The notes beneath the pieces are model-generated. The model saw only the letters and a list, made by a program, of their open reading frames with translations. It did no database searches and had not been told where the DNA came from. The position numbers and the translations under genes were made by a program. DNA of 64,000 bases. Origin: Xenophilus sp. Marseille-Q4582 (GTDB lineage: Bacteria > Pseudomonadota > Gammaproteobacteria > Burkholderiales > Burkholderiaceae_C). The stretch spans positions 248,001 to 312,000 of the forward strand of contig NZ_CAKAKO010000006.1 of assembly GCF_916700565.1 (NCBI RefSeq), given 5' to 3'. This document shows, piece by piece, positions 8,808-19,453 of this stretch (its first letter is position 1; each line of letters begins with the position of its first letter).

Positions 8808-10016
8808 TCAGGCCACGGCGCCCTGGTGGCGCAGTTCGGCGATCTCGCCGGCGGCAAAGCCCAGCGCGGCGAGCACGGCGTCGGTGTCGGCGCCACAGGC
8901 CGGCGCCGCCGGCGGCGTGGCACGCGGCGCGTCGCCGAGGGTGTAGGGCAGGGCCAGCGCCGCGTGGCGGGTGCCGTCGGCGGCCGCTGCGTCGACCAGC
9001 ATGCCGCTGGCCTGCACGTCGGGGCTCTGCAGCACCTGCGCGTAGCTGCGCACGGCACCGACCACGATCTGGTTGCGGCTGAGCAGCGCCACGCATTCCT
9101 CGCTGCTCATGGCCGACAGGCAGTCGCGCAGCACGGCCCGCAGTTCGGTGCGGTGTTGCACGCGCAGCGCGTTGCTGCGAAAACGCGGGTCGGTGATCAG
9201 GTCCTCGCGCCCCACGACGCGGCAGAAGCGGGCCCAGTGCTCCTCTGCGTAGGCCGACAGCACGATGTGGCCGTCGCGCGTGGGCAGCACCTCGGCGGCG
9301 GGCGCGTTGTTGGGCTGGCCGTCGCCGATGCGCGCCGGCTCGGGCGCACCGCCCAGGTAATCGCACCAGGTCGTGGCCTGCAGGTGCATCGCCACCTCGA
9401 GCAGGGAGGTGCGCAGCGTCTCGCCACGGCCGGTGCGGGTGCGGCCGAACAGGGCCGCCAGCACGGCCTGCGCGCCGAGGTGGGCCGCGGCAGCGTCGAT
9501 GATGGGCACGCCCACCTTCTGCGGCAGCCGGTCCGGCTCGCCGGTGACGGACATGAGGCCGCTCTCGGCCTGCGCGGCGATGTCGTAACCGGGCCGCTCG
9601 CTGGACGGGCCCCGGTGGCCGAAGCCCGAGATCGAGAGGTAGATGAGCGCGGGAAAGCGCTCGCGCACCGCATCCGGCCCGAAGCCCAGCGCCTCGATCG
9701 CGCCCGGGCGCAGGTTCTGGATCAGCACGTCGCTCTCGCCGATCAGCCGCCAGGCGATCCCGCGGCCGGCTTCGCTCTTGAGGTCGAGCGCGATCGACTG
9801 CTTGCCGCGGCTGTAGGCGCGGATCATCGATTCGCCGTAGCTGCCGATGTGCCGGGCCTGGTCGCCCGTGAGAGGTTCGACCTTGATGACCTGGGCACCG
9901 AGCTCGGCCAGCACCATCGCCGCGCCGGGGCCCGCGATGTATTGGCCCAGGTCCAGCACGCGCACGCCTTTCAGGGGCGCGGCCGGTTGGGCTCTGTCTT
10001 TGTTCGGAAGATGCAT
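8808..10016 (-). CDS. CaiB/BaiF-type (family III) CoA-transferase
   Basis: A 402-residue family III CoA-transferase, which moves CoA between carboxylic acids. Visible are the N-terminal LKGVRVLDLGQYIAGPGAAMVLAELGAQVIKVEP, SRGKQSIALDLKSEAGRG, and the conserved active-site Asp region GYDIAAQAESGLMSVTGEPD. The ATG at 10016 was chosen because it gives the usual short leader before LKGVRVLDLG and has AAGG upstream; the open frame extends into the promoter region. It is the first gene of a leftward operon and is divergent from a LysR regulator across 90 bases. It probably activates an acid taken up by the Bug system. Substrate unknown. Confidence 0.92.
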   Translation of the reverse strand: MHLPNKDRAQPAAPLKGVRVLDLGQYIAGPGAAMVLAELGAQVIKVEPLTGDQARHIGSYGESMIRAYSRGKQSIALDLKSEAGRGIAWRLIGESDVLIQNLRPGAIEALGFGPDAVRERFPALIYLSISGFGHRGPSSERPGYDIAAQAESGLMSVTGEPDRLPQKVGVPIIDAAAAHLGAQAVLAALFGRTRTGRGETLRTSLLEVAMHLQATTWCDYLGGAPEPARIGDGQPNNAPAAEVLPTRDGHIVLSAYAEEHWARFCRVVGREDLITDPRFRSNALRVQHRTELRAVLRDCLSAMSSEECVALLSRNQIVVGAVRSYAQVLQSPDVQASGMLVDAAAADGTRHAALALPYTLGDAPRATPPAAPACGADTDAVLAALGFAAGEIAELRHQGAVA

Positions 10017-10106
10017 GGACAGGACCTTATCCCGGCCGCCTATTCTTGAAAATTCGATAATCGTGAGGGAGTGATCACGATCCGTGATCGATGCGAGAAC
10101 AGTTCC
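10017..10106. promoter_or_regulatory. Divergent control region with nested dyad repeats
   Basis: Ninety bases separate the CoA-transferase operon from its divergent LysR gene. Three half-sites with the core CGTGA/TCACG lie at 10062-10066, 10075-10079 and 10083-10087. They form two overlapping inverted repeats: ATCGTGA (10060-10066) with TCACGAT (10075-10081), and GATCACG (10073-10079) with CGTGATC (10083-10089). LysR regulators normally bind such interrupted dyads between themselves and their target. The stretch 10044-10062 is AT-rich and probably carries promoter elements, but no clear -35/-10 pair could be fixed. Confidence 0.6.
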
Positions 10107-11078
10107 ATGGACCCCACGACCGGGCGCCTCGTGCGCCAGCTTCGGCTGCGCCACCTCGAATTGCTGGCCGTGCTCGCCCAGGCCGGCACCATGCGCAGCG
10201 CCTCCGCGCAACTGCATCTGAGCCAGCCAGCCATCAGCAAGATGCTCGGCGAGATCGAGGCCTGCTTCGGCGCGCGGCTGTTCGAACGCAGCCACCAGGG
10301 CATCCAGCCGAACGCGCTGGGCGCCGGAGCGGTGTTCCACGCCCGGGCGGTGCTGAACCAGCTGGCGCGCGCCACCGAGGACGTGGGCGCGATGCAGCAA
10401 GGCGCGCAGGCCGTGCTGCGCCTGGGCGCGCCGTCCGTCACGGCCACGGTGCCTGCGGCCATCGCCCGGCTGCGCGAGCGCATGCCCGGCGCCGCGGTGC
10501 AGATCCGCGAAGGTCGGGTGCAGGAGCTGATCCAGCGCCTGCTGGCCGGCGAGCTCGATTGCGTCTATGGCGCGGTGACGCCCGAGCTCATCACCGCCGA
10601 CATCACGCCGCTGCTGGAGCCCGTGGCAATGCTGCAGGACGAACTCTGCGTGCTGGCTTCAGCGCCGCCCAAGGGCGCCGGCGTGGGGCGTCGACGCTTG
10701 CGCTGGCGCGATCTCGGCGCCGCGCCCTGGGTGCTGCCGCCCAAGGACACGCTGGTGCGCCAGGCCTTTGCAACCGCCTTCCTCAACGACGGCGCGACGC
10801 CGCCGGTGCCGGTCATCGAGGCGATCTCGTCCGTCACCATCGGCGCGCTGATGCGGCAGGACCGCTCGCTGCTGTGCGCCGTGCGGCTGGAGCACGCCAT
10901 GGACGAGATCGCGCGCGGCGGCGTGCGCCGCCTCGACATCGCGCCCAAGGTGCCGCTGCCCTCCTTCGGTCTCTTCTTCCGGCGCGACGGCATGGAGCGC
11001 CCGCCGGTGCTGCTGGCCTTCGCCGACGCGGTGAGGGCCGCCGCCGCGCGCCTCGCAGCCCCGCGCCGCGGAACGTGA
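10107..11078 (+). CDS. LysR-family transcriptional regulator
   Basis: A 323-residue LTTR. The winged helix-turn-helix covers about residues 10-70 (LRLRHLELLAVLAQAGTMRSASAQLHLSQPAISKMLGEIE), followed by an inducer-binding domain (LRLGAPSVTATVPAAIARLRERMPGA). I start at MDPTTGRLVRQ (10107) rather than an upstream ATG at 10071, because the upstream one falls inside the dyad repeats and would add 12 non-conserved residues. Divergence from the CoA-transferase operon and the dyads between them make that operon the likely target. The inducer is probably the substrate acid or its CoA ester. Confidence 0.9.
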   Translation: MDPTTGRLVRQLRLRHLELLAVLAQAGTMRSASAQLHLSQPAISKMLGEIEACFGARLFERSHQGIQPNALGAGAVFHARAVLNQLARATEDVGAMQQGAQAVLRLGAPSVTATVPAAIARLRERMPGAAVQIREGRVQELIQRLLAGELDCVYGAVTPELITADITPLLEPVAMLQDELCVLASAPPKGAGVGRRRLRWRDLGAAPWVLPPKDTLVRQAFATAFLNDGATPPVPVIEAISSVTIGALMRQDRSLLCAVRLEHAMDEIARGGVRRLDIAPKVPLPSFGLFFRRDGMERPPVLLAFADAVRAAAARLAAPRRGT

Positions 11079-11140
11079 GCGGAGGCCGGCCGGCATTGCA
11101 CGGAGAATGGCCCGACCTCCGCTCACTTCCCTCTTGCGCC

Positions 11141-11953
11141 ATGCCCGACCTCCGCCGCTTCCGCGTGGACCCCGACCGCGCCTTCAGCCTTGCCAGCATC
11201 GACCCCGGCGCCAAGCCTTTTGCCGAAGGCAGCAAGGAGGAGCAGATCGCCTTGCTCGACACCCTGGCGCAGCAGCTCGACGAGCTGCAGAACCTGCTGC
11301 ATGCCGAGAACCGGCGCAAGCTGCTGCTCGTGCTGCAGGGCATGGACACCAGCGGCAAGGACGGCACGATCCGCTGGGTGTTCTCGCGCACCTCGCCGCT
11401 GGGCGTGCGGGTGTCGGCCTTCAAGGCGCCCAGCGAGGACGAGCGCGCGCGGGACTACCTGTGGCGCTGCCATGCCGTGGTGCCGCGCACGGGCGAGATC
11501 ATGGTCTGGAACCGCAGCCACTACGAAGACGTGCTGGTGCCGGTGGTCGAGGGCTGGATCGACCAGGATGAAACGCAGCGCCGCTATGCGCAGATCAACG
11601 ACTTCGAGCGGCTGCTGACCGAGACCGGCACGGTGATCGTCAAGTGCATGCTGCACATCAGCAAGGACGAGCAGCGCAAGCGCCTGCAGGCGCGCATCGA
11701 CGAGCCGGACAAGCAATGGAAGTTCGCGCTGGGCGACATCGACGCGCGCAGGAAATGGGGCGACTACCAGCGCGCGTACGAGAAGCTGCTGCCGGCCACC
11801 TCCACCGCGCATGCGCCCTGGCACGTCATCCCGGCCGACAGCAAGCGGCACCGCAACCTGATGGTGGCGCAGTTGCTGATCCAGACGCTCAAGGGCATGA
11901 AGATCGCCACGCCGGTGGGCGATCCGAAGCTCAAGGGGCTGAAGGTGGAGTGA
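11141..11953 (+). CDS. Polyphosphate kinase 2 (PPK2) family protein
   Basis: A 270-residue PPK2-family kinase that transfers phosphate between polyphosphate and nucleoside mono- or diphosphates. The Walker A loop GMDTSGKDG is at residues 67-75 and the Walker B-like WNRSHYEDV at about 123-131; a lid-type segment with KRLQARIDEPDKQWKF follows. The size and the start PDRAFSLASIDPG resemble single-domain PPK2 proteins that phosphorylate AMP or ADP; the exact class cannot be set by eye. The gene stands alone, 62 bases after lysR, and converges on hsdR with a 14-base gap. Confidence 0.9.
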   Translation: MPDLRRFRVDPDRAFSLASIDPGAKPFAEGSKEEQIALLDTLAQQLDELQNLLHAENRRKLLLVLQGMDTSGKDGTIRWVFSRTSPLGVRVSAFKAPSEDERARDYLWRCHAVVPRTGEIMVWNRSHYEDVLVPVVEGWIDQDETQRRYAQINDFERLLTETGTVIVKCMLHISKDEQRKRLQARIDEPDKQWKFALGDIDARRKWGDYQRAYEKLLPATSTAHAPWHVIPADSKRHRNLMVAQLLIQTLKGMKIATPVGDPKLKGLKVE

Positions 11954-11967
11954 GGGTCATGCGGCCA

Positions 11968-14900
11968 TCACTTCGACCAGGCGTTCGACAGTGATTCGGC
12001 CTGCTTGAGCACCAGCTCGATGGCGGCATCCTCCCCCACTGGTGGGTACTTCCACTTCTTCAGCGTGCGCCGCACCAGAATGCGCAGCCTGGCGCGCACG
12101 CTCTCGCGCACCTGCCAATCCACCGTGGTGCTGGCCCGCAGTTTCTCGGTGATCTCGACGGCGATCTTCTTCAGCGTGTCGTCACCCAGTTCGCGCACCG
12201 CACTTTCGTTGTTGGCCAGTGCATCGTAGAAAGCGATCTCGTCCGGATTCAGCCCCAGCGCGGCTTCACGTGCCAGCGCCGCCTGGAAGTCCTTGGCCAT
12301 CTGGATCAGCTCCTCGATGACCTGCGCCGTTTCCACCGCCCGGTTGTGGTACTTGCGCAGGGTTTCCAGCAGGCGGTCGCCGTATTTCTTCTCCTGCACC
12401 ACGTTATTGCGCGCCCGCGCCTTGATCTCGTCACGCAACAGCTTTTCCAGCAATTCCACCGCGAGATTGCGGCTCGGCATGTTGCGCACGTCTTCAAGGA
12501 ATTCTTCCGAGAGCAGGCCGATGTTGGGCTTGTCCAGGCCCGCCAGGGCGAAGATGTCCGCCACGCCGTCGGCCACGATGGCGTTGTCCAGAATCTGCTT
12601 GAGCGCGCTGTTCTTGTCCGCGTCGGAACGCTTGCGATCCACGGTGGTGAACTTGACGATAGCGGCCTTGACGGCAGCGAAGAAGGCAATCTCCGTGCGC
12701 AAGGCCGCAGCTTCATCCAGCGTGCTGCACAGGGAAAAAGCCTTGCTCACAGCCAGCATGGCATCGAGGAAGCGTTGCTTGCCGTCCTTCAGCCCCAGGA
12801 TGTGGTTGGCCACCGGCACCAGCAGCTTCATCGCATCGGTCTCGAACCCGCTGTAATCGAAACCGTGCATCAGCCCGCGCACGATGTCCAGCTTTTCCAG
12901 CAGCACAGCCAGGGCCTCGGCCGCGTTGTGCGCCGGGTCACCCTTGCCCTTGGATTCGGTGTAGGTCTTGAGTGCCGCCTTCAGTTCGTTGGCGATGCCG
13001 ATGTAATCCACCACCAATCCGCCTGGCTTGTTGCGGAACACCCGGTTGACGCGGGCAATGGCCTGCATCAGGTTGTGGCCCTTCATGGGCTTGTCCACAT
13101 ACATGGTGTGGCAGCAGGGTGCGTCGAATCCGGTCAGCCACATGTCGCGCACGATCACCAGCTTCAACGGGTCCGCCGGGTCCTTGAAGCGCTTCTCCAG
13201 GCGCTTCTTCACCTGTTGGCTGTACAGGTGCGGCTGCAGCAAGGGCTTGTCCGCTGCCGAGCCGGTCATCACCACCTTGATCGCGCCCTTTTCCGGGTCG
13301 GCGTCGTGCCAGTCCGGGCGCAGGGCGACAATGGCGTTGTACAGCTCGGCGCAGATATCACGGCTCATGCAGACGATCATCGCCTTGCCTTCCAGCGTGG
13401 CCGTGCGCGTCTCGAAGTGCTGCACCAAGTCGGCAGCCACCTGTTCCAGACGGGGCTGCGCGCCGACCAGCTTGGTCAGCGCAGCCCAATCGCTCTTGGT
13501 CTTTTCGCGGGCGGTGATGTCTTCCTCGTCCTCGATGACCTCATCTACCTGGGCATTGAGTGCGTCGATCTCGGCCTGGTTCACGTCCAGCTTGGCCAGG
13601 CGGCTTTCGTAGAAGATCGGTACCGTGGCGCCATCGTCCACCGCGTCCTGAATGTCGTAGATGCTGACGTAATCGCCGAACACTGCCCTCGTGTCTTTGT
13701 CTTCCAGGGCGATGGGGGTTCCGGTGAAGCCGATGAAGGTGGCGTTGGCCAGCGCATCGCGCATGTGCTTGGCGTAGCCAAATACGTACTTGCCGGTCTT
13801 GGTATCCAGGCGCCCTTTCATGCCGTACTGGCTGCGGTGCGCCTCGTCTGAAATCACCACGATATTGCTGCGATCCGACAGCAGCGGGTGCTGTTCTTCG
13901 TCGTCCAGCAAGGCGAACTTCTGCACCGTGGTGAAGATGATGCCGCCCGCCTCGCGCGAGGCCAGCATTTCGCGCAGTTCTTCGCGGCTGCCGGCCTGCA
14001 CTGGCGTCTGCCGGAGCAGGTCTTCGGCGGCGCAGAAGGTGCCGAACAACTGCCCGTCCAGGTCGTTGCGGTCGGTCACCACCACCAGCGTGGGGTTTTT
14101 CATCTCCGGCTGCTGCAACAGCTTGCCCGCGTAGCAGGCCATGGTGATGCTCTTGCCCGAACCCTGCGTGTGCCACACCACGCCGGCCTTGCGGCTGCCG
14201 GGCTGCACTTCCTTGCCGTAGGTGGCACGCGGCTCCTGCACTTCCAGCAGACCCTTGTTCGGGTTGCTGGCGGCGATCACCGTGGCCTTGACCGCCTCAC
14301 GGACGGCATGGAACTGGTGATAGCCGGCGATCTTCTTGATGATCTGGTCGGCGTCCTGCTCGAACAGCACGAAGTGGCGCACATAGTCGAGAAACAGCGC
14401 AGGCTCGAAGAAGCCGCGCACCAGCGTTTCCAGCTCGAATTCCAGCCGCGGGCGGTCATCCTCATTGGCAATCGCCCGCCAGCGCATCATGCGCTCTTGA
14501 TTGGCCGTGAGCGAACCGATCCTGGCGTTAGAACCGTCACTGATCACCACCGCCACGTTGGTGTTGAACAGGTCGCTGATTTCGTCCTTGTAGGTCTGAA
14601 TCTGGTTGAAGGCATCCCAGATGTCGGTCTGCTCGTTGGCCGGGTTCTTCAGCTCGATCACCGCCAGCGGCAGGCCGTTGACGAAGGCCACCAAATCCGG
14701 ACGGCGAGGCTGCTTGGTGCCGGTCACGGTGAACTGGCTGACCAGCAGGAAGTCGTTGTTGCGCGGGTTGGCAAAGTCGATCAGGTTGACCAGGTCGCTG
14801 CGCTTCTCATCGCCAACGGCAAACTCGACCGAAATGCCTGCCAGCAGCAGCCGATGCACGCGGCGGTTGCGGGCGATCAGCAGCGGCTCGCTCACCGTCA

Positions 14901-15120
14901 GCAACTCATGCGCGGCTTGTTCCATCGCCGCGACGGGGATGTGCGGGTTGATGCGCGCCAACGCCGCCAGCAGGCGCTCGCCCAGCACCACCTGGCGGTA
15001 GTCGGAGCGTGCAGGAGCATCGCTGTCCGGTGCAATGTCCGGGCCGTTGGCGTACTGCCAGCCCAGTTCGCCAAACCAGCCAATGGCGGCGTCTTCGAGT
15101 TGCTGTTCGGTGATGCTCAT
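11968..15120 (-). CDS. hsdR: Type I restriction enzyme, motor/nuclease subunit HsdR
   Basis: A 1050-residue HsdR. The N-terminal PD-(D/E)xK nuclease is seen at about residues 140-158 ([20 protein letters not shown]). The SF2 motor follows, with Walker A GSGKSIT near 318, DEAH at about 424 ([13 protein letters not shown]), FIGFTGTP and a second RecA lobe ([14 protein letters not shown]). The C-terminal helical part binds the methylase core. The start overlaps the stop of the rhuM/fic gene as ATGA. The gene appears intact. With hsdM and hsdS it would cut unmethylated foreign DNA after translocation. Confidence 0.96.
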   Translation of the reverse strand: MSITEQQLEDAAIGWFGELGWQYANGPDIAPDSDAPARSDYRQVVLGERLLAALARINPHIPVAAMEQAAHELLTVSEPLLIARNRRVHRLLLAGISVEFAVGDEKRSDLVNLIDFANPRNNDFLLVSQFTVTGTKQPRRPDLVAFVNGLPLAVIELKNPANEQTDIWDAFNQIQTYKDEISDLFNTNVAVVISDGSNARIGSLTANQERMMRWRAIANEDDRPRLEFELETLVRGFFEPALFLDYVRHFVLFEQDADQIIKKIAGYHQFHAVREAVKATVIAASNPNKGLLEVQEPRATYGKEVQPGSRKAGVVWHTQGSGKSITMACYAGKLLQQPEMKNPTLVVVTDRNDLDGQLFGTFCAAEDLLRQTPVQAGSREELREMLASREAGGIIFTTVQKFALLDDEEQHPLLSDRSNIVVISDEAHRSQYGMKGRLDTKTGKYVFGYAKHMRDALANATFIGFTGTPIALEDKDTRAVFGDYVSIYDIQDAVDDGATVPIFYESRLAKLDVNQAEIDALNAQVDEVIEDEEDITAREKTKSDWAALTKLVGAQPRLEQVAADLVQHFETRTATLEGKAMIVCMSRDICAELYNAIVALRPDWHDADPEKGAIKVVMTGSAADKPLLQPHLYSQQVKKRLEKRFKDPADPLKLVIVRDMWLTGFDAPCCHTMYVDKPMKGHNLMQAIARVNRVFRNKPGGLVVDYIGIANELKAALKTYTESKGKGDPAHNAAEALAVLLEKLDIVRGLMHGFDYSGFETDAMKLLVPVANHILGLKDGKQRFLDAMLAVSKAFSLCSTLDEAAALRTEIAFFAAVKAAIVKFTTVDRKRSDADKNSALKQILDNAIVADGVADIFALAGLDKPNIGLLSEEFLEDVRNMPSRNLAVELLEKLLRDEIKARARNNVVQEKKYGDRLLETLRKYHNRAVETAQVIEELIQMAKDFQAALAREAALGLNPDEIAFYDALANNESAVRELGDDTLKKIAVEITEKLRASTTVDWQVRESVRARLRILVRRTLKKWKYPPVGEDAAIELVLKQAESLSNAWSK

Positions 15121-16121
15121 GTCGTCTGGTCGTCCGTATCGCCTTTCAACAGCACGAAGTGCTCGATCAGCCGCACCATCAGCGCCTTCTGCTCGGGCAG
15201 GCTTTCGGCCACCAGCAGCGCCAGCGCCACCAGCGTGTTGTCATTGATGAGCTGCTCCACCGGCCGCGCCAGCAGATGCTGGTTCAGCCGCAAATACCAC
15301 AGGAACAGGAACGAGCCGGTGCGCTTGTTGCCATCGGCCAGCGGATGGTTCTTGATGACGAAATACAGCAGATGCGCGGCCCGGCTGGCCACGTTGGGGT
15401 AGAACCACTCGTCGCCGAACCCTTGCTCGATGGTGGCAATGGCGGAGGCCAGCCCGTCGCCGCGCAACTGCCCGAACAGTTCCGTGGCTTCCCCCTTGGC
15501 GATCAGCTCCGCCTTCAGGTGCGCCATCGCCGCCAAGGCATCTTCCAGTGCCAACCCGCGCATGTCCTGCTGGCGGGTGTTCAACTCGCCCAGGCTCTGC
15601 TCGTCATAGCCTTGCAGCAGGCTCCAGCTGCGGGCGTAGTCGCCAATCACCTGCAACACCGCCCGGCCTTCGTCCGAAACCAGTTGCTGGTTGGTCAGCG
15701 TGCGCGCAAGCAGGCTCACCGCCTGCTCGAACTCGATGCCGCGCTCGGCCAAACGGCGCTGGTTCAGCGTGTAGCCCTCGACCAGATGCTGGCGCAGCAC
15801 GCCGGTGGCCCATTGGCGGAACCGCGTGGCCCGCGCTGAACTGACGCGGTAGCCCACGGAGACGATGGCATCTAGGTTGTAGTGCTTGAGCCGCCGCCGA
15901 ACCTGACGGGCACCTTCCTGGCGAACTGCTAAGAAATCCTTAGCAGTTGCCGCCTCTTCCAGTTCACCCTCGGCATAGATGCGCTTCAAGTGCATCAGCA
16001 CGTTCTCTGGCGTGGTGCCGAAGGCCTCGCCCATCTGGCGCTGCGTCAGCCACACCGTCTCACCTTCCAGCCGCACTTCCACCGGCTGATTACCTTGTTC
16101 AAAGATGATGAGTTGGCTCAT
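15117..16121 (-). CDS. RhuM-type virulence protein with C-terminal Fic/Doc domain
   Basis: A 334-residue two-domain protein. The first about 190 residues match the RhuM (virulence_RhuM) pattern: [27 protein letters not shown], then [32 protein letters not shown]. The rest is a Fic/Doc fold with the motif [11 protein letters not shown] near residues 256-266. Doc and AMP-transferring Fic proteins normally have Phe after HP; here it is Leu, while His, Asp, Gly-Asn and Arg are kept. The gene is joined by ATGA overlaps to hsdS upstream and hsdR downstream, so it is made as part of the restriction operon. No separate antitoxin (Phd-like) gene is visible. Its role is unknown; it may be a guard or toxin tied to restriction. 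Confidence 0.88.
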   Translation of the reverse strand: MSQLIIFEQGNQPVEVRLEGETVWLTQRQMGEAFGTTPENVLMHLKRIYAEGELEEAATAKDFLAVRQEGARQVRRRLKHYNLDAIVSVGYRVSSARATRFRQWATGVLRQHLVEGYTLNQRRLAERGIEFEQAVSLLARTLTNQQLVSDEGRAVLQVIGDYARSWSLLQGYDEQSLGELNTRQQDMRGLALEDALAAMAHLKAELIAKGEATELFGQLRGDGLASAIATIEQGFGDEWFYPNVASRAAHLLYFVIKNHPLADGNKRTGSFLFLWYLRLNQHLLARPVEQLINDNTLVALALLVAESLPEQKALMVRLIEHFVLLKGDTDDQTT

Positions 16122-17515
16122 GCTTGGCTCTTCGCATCTGACGCGGCCACCGACAGCTCACCGGAGAGGAGTTTGGGGAGGAGGGTGTCGCGGAGTTGGG
16201 ATAGCTGTTGCGATTCCAGATTGAGATTCTCGATGAACGAGTAAAAGGTGCGCACCTTTTCCGAGAAGGCGTGCCTCAACTCCAAGGATGCGCAAGGAAA
16301 TTTCCAGCCAGCGATTGCATCCTTGTCCCCCCTTGGCATTTTTGCGCCTTTGGATGTGCGCATCATGAACTCAAAGAAATCATCCTGATAGAGCAGGTTG
16401 TACAGAAATTCTTGGCAGCCTTTTTCTTTCGTTTCAAAACAAAGCACATCATTTGATCGTCCTCCGTCAAAACGTGCCAACCATATCTTTTTGAAATATG
16501 GCCTAATGTTAGAAATCAAAACGTGTCCACTGTTGAAGGTTGGCACGGTAGCGACTGCCGGGAGAGAAGTCGCGCGACTTATGCCCCTCCGTTGCTCAAG
16601 CATATTTTCTGTGGAGATGTAGTTATCAACGGTCAGGGAAGATACTTCAATCTTTCCAGTTGCAAACCGTGTCAAATCAGAAACTGATTTAATGGTCCAC
16701 CCCTTCGGAATTTCCCCCAATTCCGACTCTTCCATTGCATCGGGAAACAGCGCGGCGGTGGCGGCGAGTTGGTTGTGATGCTCGCGGGGCATCTGGTCGA
16801 GTTCGGCGTCAGTCTTGCCGCTGATGGCGCGCATGGCGGCGCGCAGCGGATCTTCGCCTTGTTCGATGGCGGCGATCTTGGCCTTGACCGGGTCGAAATC
16901 GACAAACCAGGACTTGAAGATGGCTTGCGCCATGGCTTCGAGGGTTTGGTTGATGCGGCGGTTGAGAGAGATCAGACAATCAAAAGAGGAAATGTAGTCG
17001 GCAATAGCAGCCTGTGCATCAAGCTCTTTAATTACTGGGTGAACTTCTTCGACAAACCTATTGAACTGGAAATTTGCAATGCCAGTCGATTGGTTCTCGA
17101 ACTCAGCTATTTCTCCGGACTGGTGAAACCAGTCAATTTGTCGGACCATAAATCCGGGATGGACCTGCTGGGCGTCAAGCCTTAACAAGCGGCAAAAGCT
17201 TGCAGGTATTACTTCACCACCTAGGCTCTGTAGAATCTCAGCAGTTACAAGAAGTGCTCTTCCCGTATGTTGCTTACTTGCCGCACTACCGCCTGATACT
17301 TCTATAACGATATCCCCAACTTGTAGGAGACGGCTTCTGACCTTCGACTCGGACTCATAGCGAAATGGTACAGAGGAGTGATCACCACCCCTCAACTTTG
17401 GTATGTCTGTTCCGCGAATCACCGCAACGCGTACTTTTCCCGCTCCGGGTTGCTCATCTCCCCATCCGCCACCAATGGCGTAGAGCATTAGTTGCTCCAG
17501 CGATTTAGACGCCAT
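16118..17515 (-). CDS. hsdS: Type I restriction enzyme, specificity subunit HsdS
   Basis: A 465-residue specificity subunit with two target-recognition domains (about 1-155 and 230-420), each followed by a conserved helical spacer: [47 protein letters not shown] and, at the end, [25 protein letters not shown]. The start at MASKSLEQ (17515) overlaps the hsdM end by 11 bases; the frame is open further up but inside hsdM. Base composition in the recognition domains (roughly 16200-16720 and 17000-17500) is clearly AT-richer than the flanks, the usual sign of exchange of recognition domains. The target sequence cannot be predicted from this. Confidence 0.93.
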   Translation of the reverse strand: MASKSLEQLMLYAIGGGWGDEQPGAGKVRVAVIRGTDIPKLRGGDHSSVPFRYESESKVRSRLLQVGDIVIEVSGGSAASKQHTGRALLVTAEILQSLGGEVIPASFCRLLRLDAQQVHPGFMVRQIDWFHQSGEIAEFENQSTGIANFQFNRFVEEVHPVIKELDAQAAIADYISSFDCLISLNRRINQTLEAMAQAIFKSWFVDFDPVKAKIAAIEQGEDPLRAAMRAISGKTDAELDQMPREHHNQLAATAALFPDAMEESELGEIPKGWTIKSVSDLTRFATGKIEVSSLTVDNYISTENMLEQRRGISRATSLPAVATVPTFNSGHVLISNIRPYFKKIWLARFDGGRSNDVLCFETKEKGCQEFLYNLLYQDDFFEFMMRTSKGAKMPRGDKDAIAGWKFPCASLELRHAFSEKVRTFYSFIENLNLESQQLSQLRDTLLPKLLSGELSVAASDAKSQA

Positions 17516-19232
17516 ATCCCAGCCCCGCCAAATTCTTCTTGATCTCCGCTTCCAGCTTCGCACTCTCCACAAACTGCTCCGCCAGTTGTGCCGTCAGCCG
17601 CTGCATCTTCTCGGCAAAGGGTTCGCCGTCGTCTTCCTGCTCTGCTGCACCTACATAGCGGCCTGGCGTCAGCACATGTTCATGTTTGCGCACGCCTTCC
17701 AGCTTGGCGGAATGGCAGAAGCCGGGCACATCTTCGTACCCTTCGCCCTGCTGCCAGGCATGGAAGGTATCGGCGATTTTCTGGATGTCCTCGGCGGTGA
17801 AGTCGCGCAGCACGCGGTCTTTCATGTAGCCCATCTGACGGGCGTCGATGAACAGGAATTCGCCGCGCCGGTCGCGCTTTTTCTTGTCCAGCGCGAAGCC
17901 GTTCTGCTTGTCGCGGGTCAGGAACCAGATGCAGGCCGGGATCTGGGTGTTGGTGAACAATTGGCCGGGCAGCGCGACCATGCATTCCACGTAGTCGTCC
18001 TCGACCAGCCGTTTGCGGATTTCGCCCTCGTTGTTGGTGTTGGAACTCATGGAGCCATTGGCCAGCAGCAGCGCCATGCTGCCGGTGGGGGCCAGGTGCC
18101 AGAGCATGTGTTGCAGCCAGGCGAAGTTGGCGTTGCCCTGCGGCGGCGTGCCGGCGATCCAGCGCGGGTCGTTGGCCAGCTTTTCGTTCCACCATTCCTT
18201 CATGTTGAAGGGCGGGTTGGCCATGACGAAATCGGCGCGCAGGTCCGGGTGCAGGTCGCCCAGCAGGGTGTCGGCCGGGCCGGTGCCGAAGTTGAAGTCG
18301 ATGCCGCGAATGGCCATGTTCATCGCGGCCAGCCGCCAGGTGGTGGGGTTGCTCTCCTGCCCGTAGACGCTGATCTGCCCGGTGGCTTTTTTGCCTTGGC
18401 CATTGGCGGCCTTGCCACCGTGCTGCTCGATGAACTCCTCGCTCTGCACGAAGAAGCCGCCGGAGCCCATGGCTGGGTCATACACGCGGCCCTTGAATGG
18501 CTGGAGCATTTCCACGATCAGGGTGACGATGCTCTTGGGCGTGTAGTACTGGCCGCCCTTCTTGCCTTCGGCCAGGGCGAACTGGCCGAGGAAGTATTCG
18601 TAGACGTGGCCGAGGATGTCCTTGGATTTCAGGTCCAGCGGCTGCCCCTTGTATTCGCGGGCAGCGAAGTCGGTATCCGAGAAGTGGCTGATCAGCCCGG
18701 CCAGCTTGCTGGAATCGAGCTGCACGCGGGCGAAGTCCTTGTTGAGCACGTTCTTCAGGCGGGCGTTCTCGCGCTCGACGGCTTCCATGGCGTTGTCGAT
18801 CAGCCAGCCGACCGAGCGCATTTCCTCCGGCTCGTCCTTGCCCGGCTTGTTCCACGGCAGCGCGGCCTTAGGCGGCAGTTGCGCGCAGTCGCGCAGGGTC
18901 TGCCAACGGGCTTCCAACGGCACCCAGAACACGTTTTTCTCGGTGTAGTAGTCACGTACTTCCAGTTCGGCGGCGATGTTTTCTTCGTATTCCTGGGTGC
19001 CTGCGCCGCCGTATTCGTCCGGGTCCATGTAGTAGTCATGATCCGGGTTGGTGAACTGTTCGCGCAGCTCGCGCTGGCGTTCCTCGAAGGCGTCGGAGAC
19101 GTACTTGAGGAAGATCAGCCCGAGCACGACGTGCTTGTAAACAGCGGCGTCGAGGTTGGAGCGCAGCCTGTCGGCGGCGGTCCAGAGTTTCTTTTCCAGG
19201 TCGTTGAAGAACTGCTGCTCAATAGGTCTCAT
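17505..19232 (-). CDS. hsdM: Type I restriction enzyme, DNA methyltransferase subunit HsdM
   Basis: A 575-residue N6-adenine methyltransferase, first gene of the hsd operon. The N-terminal helical domain starts [44 protein letters not shown]. The SAM-binding motif [10 protein letters not shown] is near residue 250 and the catalytic NPPF ([14 protein letters not shown]) near 338. Two copies would join one HsdS to form the modification enzyme. The end (TAA at 17505-17507) overlaps the hsdS start. Upstream bases 19233-19394 hold the promoter; TTGAAC at 19271-19266 with a TAACTG box 17 bases later is the best candidate, but it is weak. Confidence 0.96.
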   Translation of the reverse strand: MRPIEQQFFNDLEKKLWTAADRLRSNLDAAVYKHVVLGLIFLKYVSDAFEERQRELREQFTNPDHDYYMDPDEYGGAGTQEYEENIAAELEVRDYYTEKNVFWVPLEARWQTLRDCAQLPPKAALPWNKPGKDEPEEMRSVGWLIDNAMEAVERENARLKNVLNKDFARVQLDSSKLAGLISHFSDTDFAAREYKGQPLDLKSKDILGHVYEYFLGQFALAEGKKGGQYYTPKSIVTLIVEMLQPFKGRVYDPAMGSGGFFVQSEEFIEQHGGKAANGQGKKATGQISVYGQESNPTTWRLAAMNMAIRGIDFNFGTGPADTLLGDLHPDLRADFVMANPPFNMKEWWNEKLANDPRWIAGTPPQGNANFAWLQHMLWHLAPTGSMALLLANGSMSSNTNNEGEIRKRLVEDDYVECMVALPGQLFTNTQIPACIWFLTRDKQNGFALDKKKRDRRGEFLFIDARQMGYMKDRVLRDFTAEDIQKIADTFHAWQQGEGYEDVPGFCHSAKLEGVRKHEHVLTPGRYVGAAEQEDDGEPFAEKMQRLTAQLAEQFVESAKLEAEIKKNLAGLGYGV

Positions 19233-19394
19233 GCGGAAAGTTCAGTTAGAAAAAAGTACAAAGAAGTTCAAGGCTCGGCGCAATGCCTGGTGGCATGACA
19301 AGCGCCGCAAGGGAGTTATGTACCTGACTGTAACGGCCGCCACCACGTTGTGGTTACGGTCGTGGCCGCGTCTTGGCAGCTTGGGCATTGAAGC

Positions 19395-19424
19395 AAAAAA
19401 GAAAGCCCGGCCAAGGCCGGGCTT
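19395..19424 (-). terminator. Rho-independent terminator after tctA
   Basis: Read leftward, AAGCCCGGCC and GGCCGGGCTT (19403-19412, 19415-19424) form a perfect 10-bp stem around a two-base gap, and a T-rich run follows (TTTC then six T, down to 19395). It lies 30 bases past the tctA stop codon. It should end the tctCBA transcript before the hsd operon. Confidence 0.85.
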
Positions 19425-19453
19425 CAAGGGGCAGGTGCCAACGCTACGGCAGC

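Noticed and set aside
11954-19453. Search for an integrase, transposase or direct-repeat attachment site around the hsd operon
   Set aside because: None was seen; the operon may have arrived by homologous exchange.
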